Source: Synchiropus splendidus | Taxonomy: Eukaryota > Chordata > Actinopteri > Syngnathiformes > Callionymidae | Length of the DNA stretch: 64,000 nt | NCBI RefSeq assembly: GCF_027744825.2 | Contig: NC_071334.1 | Location: forward strand, 35,867,937-35,931,936 | Direction of reading: 5' to 3' | Translations under genes and position numbers: made by a program | Part shown: positions 48,244 through 58,224 of the stretch, one piece after another | Layout: every line of letters starts with the position of its first letter | Position numbering within the stretch: position 1 is the stretch's first letter | The notes under the pieces: model-generated | Database searches by the model: none | What the model was told of the DNA's origin: nothing | Seen by the model: the letters and a program-made list of their open reading frames with translations, nothing else

Positions 48244-51200
48244 GTGCATTTCAGTTGGGAATCCAGGTTCACAGTAAACCTGTGTAACTGTGGTGTACCC
48301 TTTCTCAGCATTGGTTGGCTTTGAGGAATACATGACTGCCATGGCTCCTGAAGCTGGGAAGAAAACTCGGGCTAAGGCTTTCAGAATCCCCGGCCTGGGG
48401 AAGAGGGACAAAGAGCCAGACTCGACGTGAGTTGCTACAAGAACCAAATTATTGTTTCATCATGAAGTGGCCTTTATTGTTTTAACACAAATACATTTCC
48501 TGTGTGTTTTTACAGAGATTCAGCTGTGACAGACGCACCGGTAAGAATAATTGCCGACAACTTATCCAAACTGGCTTTGTGAAGATTGTGTTACTCATGG
48601 CAGGAGTGGCAGGAATATTGAGCATGTCCGTGCTGCAGAACCCAAGCACAGCAGTCAGCAGTGAGACCATTGGTGTGGGGTTTCCCAGGGTATTCTGGTC
48701 CTTCTGGCAAGAGTTGTCTCTGATAATGCACATGTCGACTGGGGAGTGTCCTCCTGTCTCTACCTGAGCTTCAAAAGGAAGACACACCACAAAGGGGCTG
48801 GACTTCAACTGGACTGTTCACACAGTCCAGTTATTTTCCACAATGAACTCTGCATCATGCCTCACTCATCCAGCAACATTTTGGAATAAATATAGCACAT
48901 CACTTTACTTAATCGTTTAAATTTAGTGATGAGAAACTGCATCATCAAATTAGAACCTGCTCCAAGTTACAATAAAACGGTTCCATTATGCGGCTGCTGT
49001 CGTGCCCTGAACTCGAAGGTTCCATCATTCTTGAGAAAGACATTGAAAAATGTGAGCGACGGCTGCCACTTGGAGAAGATTTCCAGAGTTGCAGGCTACT
49101 GACAATTTCAATATCTACAACTTCAAATCCATTGGTGTCCTTTGGCCTCTGTGGACTAGCCGGAGTGTCATGAAATGTATTGATCAAATGAAACGGGACT
49201 AAACTCAAGGAAGAGATCCTCATTCAGAGATGGGCTACCGATGCATTTAAGTGATGTAGGACAACCACTTTTCGCCTTAGTGGTTGTCACCAATAATTTA
49301 ATTTATCATGCACACATGACACATGGTTGTCAATGCAGTACAGTTTATCCCGGGGGTTTGACTGCATGTTGATGTCTGGTGAATCTAGGTTTTAGAGCCA
49401 CAGCACGTCCAGTTTTAGCTTCATCCCCATCTGTTCATCAGAAAATATCTGGCTGCTTTCCTCTGCTCACAGGCCGAAAGCACAACCACAGCTCGCCAAG
49501 TCACGAGGCGCCACTGGATTGATACAAATATTGAATTGAATTGAATTGAATTGAAATGTAATGACCAAGAATCACATGTTAAAGGAGGAAGGAAAACAGG
49601 ATAGTAATTCTGTGAGTCAGTTGCCTTGTGCTATAGCAGTTCCACAAAGGCTTGATGGTATCAACTAAATAATAATGAAATCACATGGACACTGGACACA
49701 CTTTGGCTGAGAGGCCTATCGAAAGCTATTGTAAGAAGGAACCCTTTAAAGGTGGAAAGTTAATCTAACATGCCGTCATTGTCTTTCTATAATGTTCTTT
49801 AATGGAGCTTCAGGTATAAAAATGGTCATTCACATCACTCTGTGTAGTTGTGGTGTTGGACTGTTTGGACCGTCATGTTGTTGGGCAGATCATTTTGTAC
49901 TTTCCTGATTTATACTCAGTATTCAAAATTAAGATTGTTTTGTTTTGTGTGTGGTGGGTTAAATTGTAGTGTCCCGAGCTGCTCACTGACTCACACGTGC
50001 TACTTCAGTGTTTGGAAGCACAGTTGCAGAGTTGAGAAGAGTCGAGTTACAGAGAGACGGGGGCTGTGCACGTGTCTGAAGTGTGTTAAGTCTTGTGGAG
50101 CTCTCTGATGTTGGAACCTCTTTTTGTCTTCACCTGTGTTTGTGGCTCTTCTATAGAATTCTCCATTGGACGTGGACGATGAAGGATTTGTCATCCGGGC
50201 TGACAGCACTCAGAATGATATCCTTTGAAGCTGCTGGCCTATAAATGATTGTTAAATTGATATCAACCATCAGATTAATGTTGCATTTTGAAACTGTTTA
50301 AAGAGAGGTTTGTCTGTGACAGTTCTCTTTAAGAAGCTCTAAACCAAGTCAGGGCATCTGGAAAGGGGCCCAAGCCTGGGAAATGTTTTAAGTGGAGTGT
50401 AATCTGAAGGTGACTAGCACAAACGGCTACATTCATGCTTCAGTTGAGACAGACAAATATCCAGAGCCCATTGACTCATTTTGTTTATTCCACAAACGTC
50501 TCCCCTCTCTTGGAGTGAAATGATGTTCATGTTTGACACAAAATATGTCCGTCTTGACGCTCGTTGCCTGACTTCCTTCTGCCGCGTTACTGCCACCTCT
50601 GATGGAGGGGCTGCCGGCTGTTGGGTCTCTTAAGGCATGGGGGATTATGTGTCAGTTCTTTGTGACTGCAGCAGGCCTTTGGACAAAATCGCCTGTTTTT
50701 ATTGCAGCAGTCAGAGTTCATGACCTAAGTGATGGGCGGATCAACATTTGGACTTGAAATTAAAGGGATTTCATTCATCATTTAATCTCAACTGTCTATT
50801 ACGATAATTTTTTTTCAGAACATTTAGTGTAAGACTAATTTGTTATGAACTCATCTCTTACTCACCTGTTTACATTCACTTACAAGACTGAAGACTTTAC
50901 AGCTTCTCACAGCTGAAACTTACTTCTACTTTAGTTTCTGCTCCTCAGTTGCCTGTCATGTTTGACCTGTGAGAGAACCCTTCTCCTTAACTCACCTGCT
51001 TGTGTGCACGTTGCTCCGAGGACAAGGACAATAACTTCTACTCCAGCGACTCTGACTTTGACGATGAGGAGCCCAAGAAGTTTCACATCCAGATACGACC
51101 GGTGGTGAATAGCAGCCGCACTAGCTCTGCTGCAGCAGAGAAGGAGCTTAAAGCCACTGTGGGGTCACTGACTCTGCCGCCCAACAGAGCCAAACAGCAG

Positions 51201-54200
51201 GTTTGAACCCAAATATCTTTTCTTTTGCTAAAAGTCAGGTCCGCTGTTGCTTTTAACAAGGTCTCCCTCCATGTTTGCTTCAGGTGCCTGTGAAACGGCA
51301 GATTTCAAGTAAGTTCATTGAAGTTTGTCTTTATCCATGTTGCAATGTGAAGGTCAAAGTGCTTCAATATCAACTTTGAATCAAAAGGGAATTCAAGCAC
51401 TGCCGGCAGCCGTGGTGAAGAAGGTGAAGGTGTTTTGGGCCGAGGTGAGATGTGTTTTTGGTTCTGCTTACCTAAATCGTGTGTATATAAGCCCTGGGAC
51501 TTTAAGAGATGAATGAATTACTGGCAAATTAAGATTAACCACACACTAAATTTCTTTCACTGGCAATATTTCTTGATGCACCAATTCCGGGTGTTCAGCA
51601 TTGTACGACACATGACGTCATAACCAACACATCCGTGATGAAGCGCATGTAATGAGAAGGTGGACAGAATGTTCACTCATCTCAGGAGATTAGTTGAATA
51701 TAGTCAACATAAATTTGATTTATTTTCATTTATATCAGTGTCGTGTGAATGTAAAACAAAGTTCATGTTGTTGAACACACGGCTGCAGAATAGTTTGCTG
51801 TTTGAGCCTTTTTAATGAGGTGCCTGTAGATGCGAAATCATCTCATCCTCAGGAGCCTCATGTTCACTCCCTGGAGGAAAGACTCGGAGCTACCAATTAG
51901 TCCTGACTAAGAGGGTTGATCTGCGTGTGTGTGTGTTTTCATGCATGTGTTTTACAGACAGAGAACAGGAAGGTCTTCGACGCTCTACATCCAGCCCCGA
52001 CCACAGCAGGTGAGACCGCCTCAGGTAAACTGAGTCTCTATGAGAACATCAGCGACCCACATCAGTCCACCACCAAGTGTCATGAGTGACCTGAGGACGC
52101 AGCATTCTTGGTTATTGTTTTTATCATTAATATTATTGTTTGGGATGCATGGAGCCGACATCTATGGTCCTGACACTCATGCCTGGGCAGTGTTAATGTT
52201 ATAACCTTCTCCCCATGCTGTGCAACAGCGCTGGTCGTGCTTTGTGTAAAAGGCAAAAATGACTTCATATGGAATTAGAAAATTGATGTATTATTGGTGT
52301 CACATTTGAGTAGCTAAGCCTCAAGCATTCTCACTGCTTTTCTCTAGGTTGAACTCCAAAGCATCAGGCTCTGACAGTCTGTTTGGACCTTCGCTAGAAT
52401 CTGCCTTCAAATCAAAAAGTTTCGATGGTCGTGATAAACTCCGAGAGCAAAGCAGCTTTGGTGCGTCCGAATGTGAGTGATCAACACCAGATGAGACAAC
52501 ACCTTTCAGCTTCAGCTGGAGACGCAGTTGATGTTGTGTGTTTCATGTCAGATGCGGCCTTCTCGTCCGAGTCCTCGTCACCTGAGAATGTGGAGGACTC
52601 CGGTCTGGACTCCCCCTCCCATCAGCCGCTTGGCCCCTCTCCTGAACCAGCTGGCTGGGCAGCCTGGCCTCCTACTTCGCACTCAAAAGAGCAGTCACAG
52701 CCTCGTGGACGTTCTGCTGATCCTTTCCTGTCTGTCTTTCGTGACCCCTCCCCGGGCCGCCCTGCACCCTCTCAGGACGACTCCGCCTGGTCGGTCACTC
52801 AGCCACGCCCCTCACGCGCCACCCCAGAGCTGGACTCTTCAACCGATAGATTCCCGGCCTTCTCTCAGTCTCTTCCTCCTCCTGAGATGGATCCATTGGC
52901 GTGGAACTGCAAGCTGGTGGCGTCTGAGGACCCCTTCCTCGCCGCTGCATTTGAGAACACACTGGCGCAGGACACACAGAATCATCCCGATGCTTGGTCT
53001 CACCCTGCAACACGCTCAGCGCACGAGAGTCGCTCGACAGAGGTGCGAGGAGATCCCTTCTCCATGCCCCTCCCCGATGCCAAGACTCTCCCGACACCTT
53101 CCTCCTCCTCTTCATCTTCCTCACATCGCAGAGACAGGAGACGAGACCGGAGCCTCCCCCCTCCGGTTTCCTCTGATGACCCGTTCGCCATCACAATGAT
53201 CGGCAGCCCGACGCACCAGTCCTCCCTGGCCGCAGCAGCGGGAAGAATCCCCCCATTCAGCAGCGTCGGGGTCACCCACAGCAGCCGACAGGATCACACC
53301 AGCACGGGGTCTTTGCCACAGGCGCACGCTAAGAAGGAGCTGGTGCACTGGAACTCTGTACACAACCCCTTTAGCGAAACAGCCCCTGGACATTTCAGTT
53401 CTAGAACACAAGATGGAGGAAAAGAGAAGGGAGGAGAGAGGAGGAAACATCGATCATCAGAAAGTGAGCCTCGCAGGAACGCCCCTCCCCTGACCAGACA
53501 CTCGGGCCCACAGGAGGACCTGTGCTTCTCCACTGACAAGGACCAAGACTGTCTGGACCTCAACACCCAGCTGCCTTTCACCATCACCTCTCACAAAGGT
53601 TAAGAGTCTTTTATCTCCATTGGACACTGAACACAAGGGAGGTGGAGGTGATTGAATCCTGATCCAGTTCATGTGGGCGCTCTGGTCTGTCATACCAGTG
53701 AAAGTTCTGTCATGCTCTCTGGAGGAAGCCAGACTTTGAATTCAGGTTTGATTGCGGCCATATTCTCAGTCTAAGTTTGGGCCCCAGATAAGTTTCTGAG
53801 GCTTTTCCCGCTGAGAAGAAATCTTAAGTCAGGACGGCACCGGTTCAAATGTGTTCTCTGAAACGCGGCCACTTGTTTCTAGCTCAGTGAGCGTTGGCTC
53901 TTCTGTGGCTGTGATTTTGCTTCAAATGATGGTCAAACTCAGGAGAAAACTGGATTTTAAACCAGCTCCAGGGAGCCACGCAGAGATGTGTTGCTGTCCT
54001 GATCACTTCCATTTTCATTCCAGTGTCCAAGCATCATGGCCGACAGGAACCCGATGTCACAACTGCTGCTTCACGAACCACCCGTGGCAAGAGGACGACT
54101 GGTCGAATCTCAGACAGGGTCAGTGCTGCCTGCGACTTCAGGGTTTGATGTTTGGGAAACATTCACTGGTCACTTGAATCTCAGCAACGCGCTCCTGTTC

Positions 54201-56329
54201 TCAGTCTCGGTCGTTGTGCTCCTCGCCGCTGCCGGAGCCAAACCCCTCCCTCACCTCGTCATCTTCCTCCAGTCCCAGCGACTGGGGTCAGGTCAGGGAG
54301 GGCAGCTGGGGGGCGCCGAACAGAGCGTCCAGCCCAGCCCGGGTGGGACAGGCTTCACCTCTGGCCTTCCAGGATGCTCCGCATAGACAGTGTGAGTGAC
54401 AACACTTTGCTCCGAGCACTGGTCAGGAAGTTGATGCAGCTGTCTGTGTCTTCAGTGCATCTCTCACGAGGACCCAGTCCCATCTCCCTCAGCAGCCAGG
54501 ACTCGTGGCCCGTGGCCGCTGCGATAACGGAGTACATCAACGCCTACTTCAAAGCTGGACAGCATAACCGGTCTGCTCCTCTTTCATGAGTCCTCTAGGT
54601 CTCTCTTCACACACTGACTAGCCTGAACTCTCCAGCTGCCTCGTGAAGATCACCGGGGACCTGACCATGTCCTTCCCGGCTGGATTCACCCGGATTTTCT
54701 CTTCCAACCCCAACATCCCGGTTCTCAGCTTCAGGCTGGTCAACATGTCCAGGATTGACCACTTCCTGCCGAACCAGAAGCTGCTCTACAGGTCAGCGTG
54801 AATCACTGTGACCTCCTGATGACCAGCCTCCTCCCAGCGCTGTCTTCTTCTCGATGACAGTGACCCGTCCCAGAGCGACCCAGACACTCGAGACTTCTGG
54901 TTCAACATGCCAGCCCTGCAGGTCCACCTGCAGCGGGAGGCCGAGCTCAACCCGCAGGCCTCATACTACAACGTGGGGCTGCTCAAGTACCAGGTCCAAC
55001 CAGATTTTTTTTTCTGTAAATATTGGGAGTGTAACTCTGCAAAATACTTAAAATGTAAAAATATTTTGGAGGCGTTATTCTGAAAACCTTCTACATTTTT
55101 ATTGACTACAAATATTGGGTTAAATGTATATCATTTCAAAAAACAGATTTGAACCTGTTATTTACATTTTCATCTGAAAATACCTCGCATTAGTATTGAT
55201 GCATGTTTCCACGTTCATCTCTCAGGTGTCCTCCCAGGATCCAGGTCGGGCTCCTCTCCTTTTGTCGGCGGAGTGCCAGCGCAGTGGCACAGTGACGCGG
55301 GTGTCCCTGGACTACCACTGCTGCCCCGCCACAGCTCCGTCCACGCAACTGACCTCTGTCCAGATTCTTCTGCCACTGGACCACACCGCCACTGACCTGC
55401 AGTGTCAGCCGCCCGCGTCCTGGTGAGTCACTTGTCATGAAGAGCAGCATGAGGAAACACAGTCTATGCTGAGCACACCTGAGTTGGATCGTCATTGTTG
55501 AAGGTGAAAATCATTTTGAAAAAACAAGGAGAGAACTGCCAGTAATGATCAAATCATAAGCTCATCTAGATGCCCCCCAGTGTGAGCACATGTGAAGTGG
55601 TTTCATGTCACGGCATGGTAGTAGTTGGCTGAAATGCCGCCTGATTCGGTCTGTCCTTCAGGAATGCTGAGGAGTGTCGGCTGCTGTGGAAACTTCCCAA
55701 CCTGTCCCCGACCAACCACAGTAAAGGTCGGCTCCTTTCCTTTTGTGTTGTTCAAGTCACACAGCTCAAACCAAGTCCATCCTCACACCTGAAAATGGCC
55801 GACCGTGATGATCAGTTCTCCTCAGTGGTCCTTGATTTGTCGCATGTGCTGCAGGCTCGGGGACTCTGTGTGCCAGCTGGCAGTGCCTGGAGGCCCCCCG
55901 TGGCCCCCCGCCCAGCCTGGCAGTACAGTTTGTGGGCTCTGGGGCATCACTGGCAGGCCTGGAGGTGGAGCTGGTGGGGAGCCGCTACCGCATGTCGCTG
56001 GTCAAGAAGAGATTTGCTACAGGTGATGCAAAACCTCGTCTTGTAAAAGCAGATGTCAGCACTTTCTTTTGAGGACTCCGGCTTCCTCCCCCAGTCCACA
56101 ATCGATAATTGAGTGTAATTTATCCACAGCCGGGTGAGTGGTTGTCTGTATGTGGTGGGGACCTGTCCAGGGTGTCCCCTCTACCCCTTGCCCCTTAAGT
56201 AGCTGGGATAGACTCTGGGTTGCCTTGAACACATTTATGGGAATAAGATAACAAATGAGTGGCATAACATTCAGCTTCTAACACCATGTTCCCTCCACAG
56301 GCAAGTATATGGCGGCCTGTTCCCTCTGA
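39170..56329 (+). CDS. fcho1: F-BAR domain and mu-homology protein FCHO1 (FCH domain only 1)
   Basis: FCHO proteins bend the plasma membrane with an F-BAR domain and recruit and activate the AP-2 adaptor to start clathrin-coated pits. Coding exons: 39170-39196, 42747-42838, 44126-44200, 44743-44884, 45096-45248, 46626-46730, 47695-47793, 48147-48243, 48309-48426, 48516-48540, 50157-50217, 51010-51200, 51284-51308, 51958-52009, 52348-52472, 52552-53598, 54024-54118, 54205-54391, 54456-54570, 54636-54791, 54861-54993, 55226-55422, 55662-55726, 55855-56022, 56301-56329. Total 3579 nt, 1192 residues. Domains: F-BAR about 1-265, linker about 266-905, mu-homology about 906-1192. FCHO1 rather than FCHO2 is supported by [26 protein letters not shown] and the linker motif [16 protein letters not shown], all recalled from mammalian FCHO1. 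The ATG has A at -3 and G at +4. It is longer than recalled human FCHO1 (about 890) mainly through one 1047-nt exon. Confidence 0.95.
40210..40290 (-). mobile_element. Possible LINE 3' tail fragment, reversed
   Basis: GAGACTTTATTGTCAAATGT followed by GATGAAATTCCT resembles the reverse complement of fish LINE tails (GGAATTTCAT..CAATAAAGTC). Short and weak. Confidence 0.3.
41071..41105. repeat. (TTTA)n microsatellite
   Basis: About eight TTTA/ATTT units ending in a T run, in the second fcho1 intron. Confidence 0.9.
41535..41598. repeat. (TA)n microsatellite
   Basis: About 32 uninterrupted TA units in the second fcho1 intron. Confidence 0.95.
45836..46328. mobile_element. Inverted-repeat DNA element in an fcho1 intron
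   Basis: It starts TAGTGTTGTAGTCAAGACC and ends with the inverse, CTTGAGTACTACAACACTA, giving terminal inverted repeats of about 18 bp. The interior is rich in GAGACCGAG-type words and has no transposase frame. It is 493 bp including a nested insertion (45966-46107). A MITE; superfamily not assigned. Confidence 0.75.
45966..46107. mobile_element. Second MITE nested inside the first
   Basis: It begins GGGGTCTCAAACTC and ends CAATTTGAGACCCC, inverted copies of each other, length 142 bp. The GGGGTCTCAAACTC end is like common fish hAT-type elements. The surrounding element (GAGACC-rich) is interrupted by it, so it is the younger insertion. Confidence 0.6.
48309..50217 (+). CDS. fcho1: fcho1 exons 9-11: start of the linker
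   Basis: Exon 48309-48426 encodes [10 protein letters not shown] and [17 protein letters not shown]; 48516-48540 is only 25 nt (DSAVTDAP); 50157-50217 encodes [19 protein letters not shown]. The VDDEGF element matches VDEEGF(T/S) in FCHO1 and FCHO2. The 61-nt exon has no GT donor at its end; it runs straight into ATATCCTTT, a U12-type AT-AC donor. Confidence 0.9.
48541..50156. other. fcho1: fcho1 intron of 1.6 kb upstream of the U12 exon
   Basis: No gene recognised. An open frame at 48504-48767 continues past the 25-nt exon 48516-48540, but has no family match and would replace the conserved VDDEGF exon. Confidence 0.5.
49531..49555. repeat. (TTGAA)n pentanucleotide repeat
   Basis: Five TTGAA units in the 48541-50156 fcho1 intron, preceded by GGCGCCACTGGATTGATACA. 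Such a tail often marks the 3' end of an old retroelement, but no element body is recognisable. Confidence 0.85.
50218..51009 (+). other. fcho1: Probable U12-type AT-AC intron of fcho1
   Basis: The intron begins ATATCCTTT, identical to the consensus donor of minor-spliceosome AT-AC introns. Near the 3' end is CTCCTTAAC (50983-50991), differing by one base from the U12 branch-site consensus TTCCTTAAC, and the intron ends AC at 51009, about 19 nt after the branch adenosine. Splicing at these points joins TQN to [16 protein letters not shown] in frame, as in FCHO2 (TNQN..ENHFYSSSDSD). No GT-AG alternative that keeps the frame is apparent. Confidence 0.85.
51010..52472 (+). CDS. fcho1: fcho1 exons 12-15: linker with the AP-2-activating [10 protein letters not shown] segment
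   Basis: Exon 51010-51200 encodes [20 protein letters not shown] followed by QIRPVV, the conserved acidic segment common to FCHO1 and FCHO2. Three smaller exons follow: 51284-51308 (VPVKRQIS), 51958-52009 ([16 protein letters not shown]) and 52348-52472 ([18 protein letters not shown]). [10 protein letters not shown] corresponds to LFGPPLESAF in human FCHO1. The donor of exon 51010-51200 is GTTTGA, weak. Confidence 0.9.
52141..52282. repeat. Dispersed repeat, fcho1 copy of the 7488-7680 element
   Basis: Shares GCCGAC..TATGGTCC, a CTTCTCCCCATG-type segment, CTGGTCGTGCT and TAAAAGGCAAAAATGA with the tpr intron copy, in the same order. It occupies part of the 52010-52347 intron. Confidence 0.5.
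52552..53598 (+). CDS. fcho1: fcho1 exon 16: 1047-nt Ser/Pro-rich linker exon with DPF and NPF motifs
   Basis: This exon encodes about 349 residues of disordered, Ser/Pro/His-rich linker, opening with [20 protein letters not shown]. It holds four DPF motifs (DNA 52719-52727, 52929-52937, 53052-53060, 53178-53186) and one NPF motif (53364-53372). DPF binds the AP-2 alpha-appendage and NPF binds EH domains such as those of Eps15, both expected partners of an FCHO linker. The acceptor is TTTCATGTCAG at 52551 after a 79-nt intron; the donor is GTTAAG. An open frame starting earlier, at 52425, is not the coding frame of the preceding exon. Confidence 0.92.
54024..56329 (+). CDS. fcho1: fcho1 exons 17-25: basic linker end and C-terminal mu-homology domain
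   Basis: Exons 54024-54118 and 54205-54391 finish the linker ([24 protein letters not shown]). The mu-homology domain starts in 54456-54570 with [20 protein letters not shown] and [13 protein letters not shown], then [20 protein letters not shown] (54636-54791), [16 protein letters not shown] and [12 protein letters not shown] (54861-54993), [15 protein letters not shown] (55226-55422), [16 protein letters not shown] (55662-55726), [20 protein letters not shown] (55855-56022) and GKYMAACSL stop (56301-56329). This domain binds cargo adaptors and Eps15/intersectin. Four consecutive introns here are only 64 to 86 nt. Confidence 0.94.
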
Positions 56330-56537
56330 AAGTCCTGAATGCAGGGTGACTGACGGTTGTCAAGATGATGCTGCTCATCTGTGTAGGACGACGTGCACTT
56401 ACTTTGGACGTTCCACAATGTCTCTTGCACCTGAACTCTTCTTCCTCCTGTCAGATGTTTCCACAAGTTACATAATGAACCTAAAACTCAAACTGTAAAT
56501 ATGGAGTGAGAAAAATATTGTCTTTTTGTGATGAATG

Positions 56538-56543
56538 AATAAA
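56538..56543 (+). terminator. fcho1: fcho1 polyadenylation signal AATAAA
   Basis: Canonical AATAAA 209 nt after the stop codon, followed by TG-rich sequence (GTGCTGCAGCGTTGTCTG). The convergent rfx2 gene has its own candidate signal 27 nt further on. Confidence 0.7.
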
Positions 56544-56569
56544 TGTGCTGCAGCGTTGTCTGACACCAG

Positions 56570-56575
56570 TTTATT
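56570..56575 (-). terminator. rfx2: Candidate rfx2 polyadenylation signal AATAAA
   Basis: TTTATT on the plus strand. Use of this site would give rfx2 a 3' UTR of about 1.4 kb ending within the end of fcho1. Nearer TTTATT words at about 57331 and 57527 are alternatives. Confidence 0.4.
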
Positions 56576-57937
56576 TGTTTCACGTTGTGACCAAAATACG
56601 ACTATCCAGGGCAAACGTCGTCCCATCTGTGTGTGACAGTGAACGACTTCAAAATACACAAAAATAAAGTTCCGGTTTCATCATATCAATAAAACGGGAT
56701 CATCCGACGGTGATCTAAAACATTACAAAACGTTACAAATTACACATAAAAACTTTTTTTTCCTTTCTTCAAAGCACTTGACGGCAACAGGCACAATAGC
56801 TACGACATCTTTGTCATGAGGGACACACAAGTCATAAATATATTGATCAACTTTTGGAACAACTCAATACATCGATTTTGGGATTCAGTCAGACTGAAGA
56901 GATTTTTGGGGGGTGGTTGAAACAAGAACACGCGCAAACTATTTTATATCGGTCCTGGAATTGTTTTGGACTAAAAACTGAGTTAAATGTTCATGTTAAA
57001 GGTCCACACACACTTGGAAAATAAAAACTGAGAGACTTGTTTGACATTTCGAGCTGATCGATTGGTTTCAAGGATGTAATGAAATGTCTCCTTGAACCTT
57101 TACTGCAAGTCACAAAGACATGACGATGCTCCCGTTGGTGAAGCAGCAAGGAGTCAAGTTCTCCGTATTTTGGCTACTCATTCACAATACTGTTCCTCCA
57201 CACATTTGGCCGTGAAGAAAAACAGAGTCAGAGTTGGACTGCTGGTTTGAAGGTTAAAAAAACCCAAACTGGGGGTATAAAAATGTAAAAGACAATTTTC
57301 TCTTACAAGTTAGAATGTGAGATCTAACAGCGTTTATTTTGACCAAGGGTTAAAGCTGCTGGCAAGTGGAGCCACAACCATGTTATGGCTCCGAAGTCAT
57401 TTCCTTTTTTGTGGATCCCAAACTGTAGGAGCCCTAAAGACTTATCGGATAAGGTGTCACTGTGAAACGAGAGCATCACCATGACAATGAGAGTTTGCAC
57501 TGCTGCTGAATCAGAGGTGAACAAAACATTTATTTATAAACAGTTATCTGAGGTAAACTTCAACGTCTTAGCCATTAACCGACCGACGAGGAGGTCCTTT
57601 AAAGGTCACCCAGCAGCCCTCGCTGAGGATATGAGCCGGCCCAGGCTGAAGGTGTTCTGAAGGTCAGAGGCGATACATTCATACTGAGGAGGAGGAGGCA
57701 CGACCGAGGACGTCTGCACTGGTGGTTTAGCAATCTAAGGCACTCAAAAGACACGATGGCACGGCTAGTTAAGACATGAAGAGGAGTTACAATAGAAAAG
57801 TAATGCACCAAGTCCATCACAGAGCGAGCACAGAACCACACCTGTGATGCTGACAGTTTAAAAAAAAAAAAAGCTTCCTAAAGGTTTGCTACCATCACCG
57901 TCTATTTACATCCAAAACAAGACCTTGTGCTGGAAGT

Positions 57938-58224
57938 TCACATCTCCTGCAGCGGGTGGCTCAGCTCGATGCGCTCTCTCTTGACGGCTGGTTCAGTCGA
58001 ACCTCTGGACACATCGGCGTCGCTGCCCAAGTCGCTCATCTCATCAGAGAAGGAAGCGTCTGAACACACGTTAGCAGAGAGACATTGTGTGTGAGCTTGG
58101 CAGGTCTCATACGCTTCACTTTATACTGCTGAAGCCCCAACCACCATCTTGGTTCTGAAATTCATGCAGAAGAGCTCTTACCCTTTTCCATGAGCGACGG
58201 CACCATGGAGGTCAGGTCGCTGAA
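57938..58224 (-). CDS. rfx2: rfx2: last two coding exons, C-terminal tail
   Basis: Exon 58182-58224 ([14 protein letters not shown]) and terminal exon 57938-58059 encode an acidic tail ([14 protein letters not shown]) followed by [17 protein letters not shown] stop. The KRER motif near the end is typical of RFX2 and related to KREK in RFX3; RFX1 lacks it. Confidence 0.88.

Larger units (their letters stand above)
56330..57937 (-). other. Convergent 3' untranslated region between fcho1 and rfx2
   Basis: AT-rich, no coding match. The first 200 to 240 bases are fcho1 3' UTR; the remainder is probably rfx2 3' UTR read from the minus strand. Several TTTATT words could end rfx2 at different lengths. 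Confidence 0.5.

Noticed and set aside
48504..48767. 87-codon open frame extending past fcho1 exon 10
   Set aside because: It reads in a different frame from the DSAVTDAP exon, has no family match, and the conserved linker continues at 50157 after a good GTAAGA donor at 48541.
52425..53603. Continuous 392-codon open frame starting at 52425
   Set aside because: Only the part from 52552 on is the fcho1 frame. Upstream it is out of frame with exon 52348-52472, which has a good GTGAGT donor at 52473.
53851..54177. Open frame upstream of fcho1 exon 17
   Set aside because: It has no homology I can see and crosses the CATTCCAG acceptor at 54023 in a frame different from fcho1.
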